Assembly: GCA_014799585.1 (NCBI GenBank)
Contig: JAAVHU010000028.1
Location: 1-9,330, forward strand
Direction: 5' to 3'
DNA length: 9,330 nt
From: Clostridiales bacterium
Lineage (GTDB): Bacteria; Bacillota; Clostridia; Oscillospirales; Acutalibacteraceae
Shown here: positions 5,768 through 9,330 of the stretch, piece by piece
Layout: the number at the start of each line of letters is the position of its first letter
How positions within the stretch are numbered: position 1 is the stretch's first letter
Notes under the pieces: model-generated
What the model saw: only the letters and a program-made list of their open reading frames with translations
Told to the model about the DNA's origin: nothing
The model's database searches: none
Translations under genes and position numbers: made by a program

Positions 5768-7912
5768 TTAATTTTCAGGTTTTTTCATTGTTAATGAAAT
5801 ACGCTTTTTATCTACATCAACGGAAAGCACCCAAACGGTTACGATTTCGCCAACCTTGAGAACATCGGACGGATGCTTGATAAACCTATTTGTAATCTGA
5901 GAAATATGCACAAGGCCGTCCTGATGCACACCGACATCAACAAATGCACCAAAATCAATAACATTTCTTACCGTGCCTTTAAGCTCCATACCTGCCTTTA
6001 AATCCTCAATACCCATAACATCTGTGCGAAGAAGCGGCTGAGGAAGTTCCTCACGTGGGTCTCTGCCCGGCTTACTGATTTCAGAAACAATATCCACAAG
6101 CGTTGGCTCGCCAATATCAAGCTTTGCTGCAAGAGCAGCTGTGCCCTCTGTTTCAACTGTTTTCTTTAAAACAGATATATTGCCATTTTTAACATCTTCA
6201 TCCGAAACACCGCAAAGGGTTAACAGCTTCTTTGCCGCATCATAGGATTCGGGATGAACAGCCGTATTATCAAGAACATTTTTACCATTTGAAATTCTTA
6301 AAAAGCCTGCACACTGCTCAAATGCTTTAGGGCCTAATTTTGAAACTTTTTTAAGTTCTGTTCGAGATTTGAACGATCCGTTTTCTTCCCTATATGCCGC
6401 AATGTTTTTTGCGATTGCAGAAGAGATACCTGCAACACGATTGAGAAGAGACGGAGAAGCCGTATTTAAATCCACACCAACAGAGTTTACGCAATCTTCA
6501 ACAACACCGTCAAGTGCACCCGCAAGTTCTTTTTTAGGCATATCATGTTGATACTGACCAACACCGATTGCCATAGGATCTATTTTTACAAGTTCAGCAA
6601 GAGGATCCTGAAGCCTTCTTGCAATAGAAACTGCCGAACGGAGCGAAACATCAAACTGAGGAAATTCCTCCGCAGCAAGCTTTGATGCTGAATAAACAGA
6701 AGCACCCGCTTCGCTTACAACCATATATGTAATTCCGCAGTCAAGCTCCTTAATCACATCAGCGGCAAAAACCTCCGTTTCGTGAGATGCTGTTCCGTTT
6801 CCGATAGCAAACATTGTAACATTATGCTTTTTAACAAGAGATTTGATAATCTCCTTTGCTTCATCAATTTTGCTGTGCGGCGGTGCACAATAAATAACAG
6901 AAGTATCAAGCACCTTTCCTGTTTCATCAACAACAGCAACCTTACAGCCTGTTCTGTATCCGGGATCAAGACCAATTGTAACTCTGCCCTTAACAGGCGG
7001 CTGCATTAAAAGTTCTGCCGTATTTCTTGCAAAAACTTTAATTGACTCCGTGCTTGCCCTATCGGTAAGTTCATTTCTGATTTCTCTTTCTATGCTTGGG
7101 AAAACAAGGCGGGTATACGCATCCTCTGTTGCTTCACGCACCAAATCGGCTGATTTGCTGCCGTTTTTAACATGAAGCCCTGTTAACACAGACATACCGT
7201 GCAGCTTATCCATATCAAGCGAAACCTTAAGCACGCCCTCTTTTTCAGCTCTGTTTATTGCAAGCACACGATGATTTGCTATTTTTGAAACAGGCTCACT
7301 ATAATCCCTGTAGTTTTCATAAACACCTAAATCCTCTTCTGAGGAAGAGGCACATATATTCGCATGAGTTCTGCAAACATAACGAAGCTGTTTTCTGCCC
7401 GTTGCATCATCTGATATCATTTCTGCAATAATATCCATTGCGCCCTGAACAGCATCTTCAACGGTTTCAACCTCTTCATTCAGGAAATCTTTTGCAAGCT
7501 CATATGGTTCTGTTTCAGCAAGCTGTTTATAGATTTTAACAGCAAGCGGTTCAAGTCCCTTATCCTTGGCAACAGAAGCCCTTGTTTTTCTTTTCGGGCG
7601 GAACGGACGGTAAATATCCTCTATTTCCGTTAAGGTTTTTGCAGCATCAATAGCGGCTGATATTTCATCGGTCATTTTTTCTTGCTCTGTAATGGCTGCC
7701 CTAACCTTTTCCTTTTGCTCTTCAAGGGAACGCAGATATTCAAGCCTGTCTGCAAGGTCACGCAGAAGCTGATCATCAAGAGAGCCTGTTGCTTCCTTTC
7801 TGTATCGAGCTATAAACGGAATGGTATTTCCATCGTCAATCAGAGAAACTGTATTTTCCACCTGCCATGGCTTTAAGCCAAATTCAGATGCTAATGTTAT
7901 ATTTATATCCAT
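5768..7912 (-). CDS. tex: Tex family RNA-binding transcription accessory protein
   Basis: 714 residues, full family length. Tex is a conserved nucleic-acid-binding protein linked to transcription and RNA handling; its exact role varies between species. Domains in order: an N-terminal helical region starting FGLKPWQVENTVSLIDDGNTI-like with IPFIARYRKEATGSLDD; a YqgF/RNase H-like domain from about residue 310 (VTIGLDPGYRTGCKVAVVD) through VGQYQHDM; a helix-hairpin-helix region at about 488-540 (LLNRVAGISSAIAKNIAAYR, KLGPKAFEQCAGFLRI); and an S1 RNA-binding domain at 641-714 (GTVRNVIDFGAFVDVG, DGLVHISQI). The ATG at 7912 has GGAGG 10 nt upstream. It is the last gene of a minus-strand run, 27 bp after corA. 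A perfect inverted repeat covers the gap just before its ribosome binding site. No truncation or frameshift is seen. Confidence 0.96.
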   Translation of the reverse strand: MDINITLASEFGLKPWQVENTVSLIDDGNTIPFIARYRKEATGSLDDQLLRDLADRLEYLRSLEEQKEKVRAAITEQEKMTDEISAAIDAAKTLTEIEDIYRPFRPKRKTRASVAKDKGLEPLAVKIYKQLAETEPYELAKDFLNEEVETVEDAVQGAMDIIAEMISDDATGRKQLRYVCRTHANICASSSEEDLGVYENYRDYSEPVSKIANHRVLAINRAEKEGVLKVSLDMDKLHGMSVLTGLHVKNGSKSADLVREATEDAYTRLVFPSIEREIRNELTDRASTESIKVFARNTAELLMQPPVKGRVTIGLDPGYRTGCKVAVVDETGKVLDTSVIYCAPPHSKIDEAKEIIKSLVKKHNVTMFAIGNGTASHETEVFAADVIKELDCGITYMVVSEAGASVYSASKLAAEEFPQFDVSLRSAVSIARRLQDPLAELVKIDPMAIGVGQYQHDMPKKELAGALDGVVEDCVNSVGVDLNTASPSLLNRVAGISSAIAKNIAAYREENGSFKSRTELKKVSKLGPKAFEQCAGFLRISNGKNVLDNTAVHPESYDAAKKLLTLCGVSDEDVKNGNISVLKKTVETEGTAALAAKLDIGEPTLVDIVSEISKPGRDPREELPQPLLRTDVMGIEDLKAGMELKGTVRNVIDFGAFVDVGVHQDGLVHISQITNRFIKHPSDVLKVGEIVTVWVLSVDVDKKRISLTMKKPEN

Positions 7913-7922
7913 AAATTATGTA

Positions 7923-7947
7923 CCTCCGGCTGTAAACATTTACAGCC
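7923..7947 (-). repeat. Inverted repeat abutting the tex ribosome binding site
   Basis: GGCTGTAAA (7928-7936) and TTTACAGCC (7939-7947) are perfect 9-nt complements separated by two bases. On the minus strand the hairpin includes the corA stop codon (7942-7940) and is followed at once by GGAGG (7927-7923), the tex ribosome binding site. No T-run follows, so it is not a normal terminator. It could act on translation, RNA stability or processing between the two genes. Confidence 0.6.
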
Positions 7948-8872
7948 ACTTTCGTTTTTTCATCAGTATAGTTAAAACCGAAACCACAAGAATAGAAACG
8001 ATTATAACAAATAAATAACCGAACCTCCAAGAAAGCTCGGGCATATTTTCAAAATTCATTCCATACCAGCCTACAATCAATGTAAGCGGAAAAAATATAG
8101 TTGTAACAGCGGTAAAAACGCCCATAATATGATTTGTTTTTAAATCAAGATAGGCTGAATACGCATCCTGCAAATGAGAAACAGAACTTCGAAGCATATC
8201 AATATCCTCGCGAAGCCGTTTAACCTTATCCTTAAAATTTGAAAGATACCTTAAATCTTCATCTTCAAAAATCTCATTATCGTTATCCTCAAAAGAGCCA
8301 ACAATATCAATAAGCAGTTCATAATAATTACGCAAAACAAGAAATTCTTTTTTTAGGTTAAGCAACAAAAAATTAAACTTATCCGTTGCTTTATTTTTTA
8401 AAACAAGCTCTTCAAGTTTTGTAATTTTAAATTCGCTTTCCTTGATGGCATCTTTATCCTTTTTGATTAAATCATCCAGAAAAGCAACCAAAAGTTTTTC
8501 AAGCGTTATATTGATACAGGAATAACGATTTAACGAATTCAAAAAACTATCTCTTACCGAGCAATCATTATCTGAAATATCAACAACTATAAAAAGATTT
8601 TTCTTTATAAAAACAGCAAAGCAACCTCTGTTTTCATTCACATTTTCAGCATTTTTAATATTTAAAACTGCAAAACTGTAATCATCATATATTTCAACAG
8701 CTGAGCTGAAGCCTGCATTACTTTTGCAAAAATCAAACGCAAAGCGGGAAAACCCAAAAGCATCATAGATGCTTTCAAATTCTTTTAACGTTGTATATCC
8801 CGCTGTAATATAATGAGAATTGATGGCTTCATGCTCTACTGTTGTTATTTCATCTTCAAACTGATAAAACAT
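7940..8872 (-). CDS. corA: CorA family divalent metal (magnesium) transporter
   Basis: 310 residues, normal CorA length. CorA proteins form pentameric membrane channels that move Mg2+ (some Co2+, Ni2+ or Zn2+). The N-terminal two thirds is the cytoplasmic domain, ending in a long charged helix region (about 125-245). Two membrane helices lie at the C-terminus, about 250-270 and 284-304, joined by the signature loop YGMNFENMPEL with GMN at residues 271-273. The chain ends in a basic KKRKWL, as the family does. The ATG at 8872 is 8 nt after the rubrerythrin stop and has no clear Shine-Dalgarno, so translation probably depends on ribosomes finishing the gene before. It sits between rubrerythrin and tex in one minus-strand run. 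The ion used cannot be read from the sequence; the family call is firm. Confidence 0.94.
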   Translation of the reverse strand: MFYQFEDEITTVEHEAINSHYITAGYTTLKEFESIYDAFGFSRFAFDFCKSNAGFSSAVEIYDDYSFAVLNIKNAENVNENRGCFAVFIKKNLFIVVDISDNDCSVRDSFLNSLNRYSCINITLEKLLVAFLDDLIKKDKDAIKESEFKITKLEELVLKNKATDKFNFLLLNLKKEFLVLRNYYELLIDIVGSFEDNDNEIFEDEDLRYLSNFKDKVKRLREDIDMLRSSVSHLQDAYSAYLDLKTNHIMGVFTAVTTIFFPLTLIVGWYGMNFENMPELSWRFGYLFVIIVSILVVSVLTILMKKRKWL

Positions 8873-8880
8873 AAATCGGC

Positions 8881-9330
8881 TTAATAATTTTCTGCCTTAA
8901 TTTCAAAATAAGCACGCGGATGAGAACAAACAGGGCAAACCTCAGGTGCTTCCTTTCCGATAACAATATGACCGCAGTTTGAACATTTCCAGATTTTTTC
9001 TTCATCTCTGCTGAACACAAGACCGCCCTCAACATTTTCAAGCAGTTTAAGATAACGCTCTTCGTGTTCCTTTTCAATCTTTGCAACCTCTTCAAAAAGA
9101 TAAGCTATATGATCAAAGCCCTCTTCCCTTGCATCTTTTGCAAATTCAGCATACATATCTGTCCATTCATAATTCTCGCCTGCTGCTGCATCCTTAAGAT
9201 TGGTTGCCGTATCCTTGATGCCGTCATTAAGAAGTTTAAACCAAATCTTAGCATGCTCCTTTTCATTTTCAGCAGTTTCCATAAAAAGATTTGCAATCTG
9301 AACAAATCCGTCTTTCTTAGCTTTGCTTGC
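8881..9330 (-). CDS. rbr: Rubrerythrin, 5'-truncated by window edge
   Basis: A non-haem diiron protein that reduces hydrogen peroxide in anaerobes, cytoplasmic. The frame is open to base 9330, and the residues before the ATG at 9282 ([16 protein letters not shown]) continue the family sequence, so that ATG is internal. 149 residues are visible; the family is about 180-195, so the first helix with its first Glu ligand lies off the window. Visible diiron ligand motifs: ENEKEH (ExxH, Glu23 and His26 of the visible part), GENYEW (ExxE, 52 and 55) and IEKEHE (ExxH, 86 and 89). A C-terminal rubredoxin-like domain has CSNC (116, 119) and CPVC (132, 135) to bind one iron. It is followed 8 bp later by corA, so the two are probably cotranscribed; the promoter is outside the window. 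It supports an anaerobic host. Confidence 0.95.
   Translation of the reverse strand, partial: ASKAKKDGFVQIANLFMETAENEKEHAKIWFKLLNDGIKDTATNLKDAAAGENYEWTDMYAEFAKDAREEGFDHIAYLFEEVAKIEKEHEERYLKLLENVEGGLVFSRDEEKIWKCSNCGHIVIGKEAPEVCPVCSHPRAYFEIKAENY

Noticed and set aside
9280..9282. ATG at 9282 (minus strand) as the start of rubrerythrin
   Set aside because: The frame stays open to the window edge and the upstream residues continue the rubrerythrin sequence.

Overview
The window is AT-rich, densely coded bacterial chromosome. Strong Shine-Dalgarno sequences, sigma-A-type promoters, compact hairpin/T-run terminators, a rubrerythrin and family resemblances point to an anaerobic low-GC Firmicute, probably a gut-type Clostridia (Oscillospiraceae/Lachnospiraceae-like). 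This assignment is inferred from sequence style and gene content; there is no rRNA or marker gene that fixes the taxon. No mobile element, tRNA, rRNA, CRISPR array or defence island is visible.

Layout. Left edge: the 3' part of glycogen synthase (glgA, plus strand, open at the left edge), closed by a terminator. Next is a single-gene plus-strand unit with its own promoter, encoding an unusual membrane protein: flavodoxin-like domain, Lys-rich segment, one membrane helix, Thr-rich stalk and a Cys/His C-terminal domain. It ends at a two-way terminator shared with a minus-strand pair: an unrecognised 231-residue protein and an ECF-type sigma factor, joined by a one-base TAATG overlap. Their promoter lies back to back with a strong plus-strand promoter that drives a DUF2798-type membrane protein through a leader of about 140 nt with a long-range hairpin and T-run, a candidate cis-regulatory RNA. 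A perfect 30-bp palindrome separates that gene from a convergent DUF2804 gene with its own promoter. The right third is a tightly packed minus-strand run, rubrerythrin (open at the right edge), a CorA-type transporter and the S1-domain protein Tex, ending at a terminator.

How the genes work together. Most of the window is housekeeping and stress genes: carbon storage (glgA), peroxide protection (rubrerythrin), divalent metal transport (corA) and RNA/transcription upkeep (tex). The parts least explained by known families are the flavodoxin-stalk protein, the protein coupled to the sigma factor, and the structured leader of the DUF2798 gene. Nothing in the window shows that these three form one system; each is reported separately.
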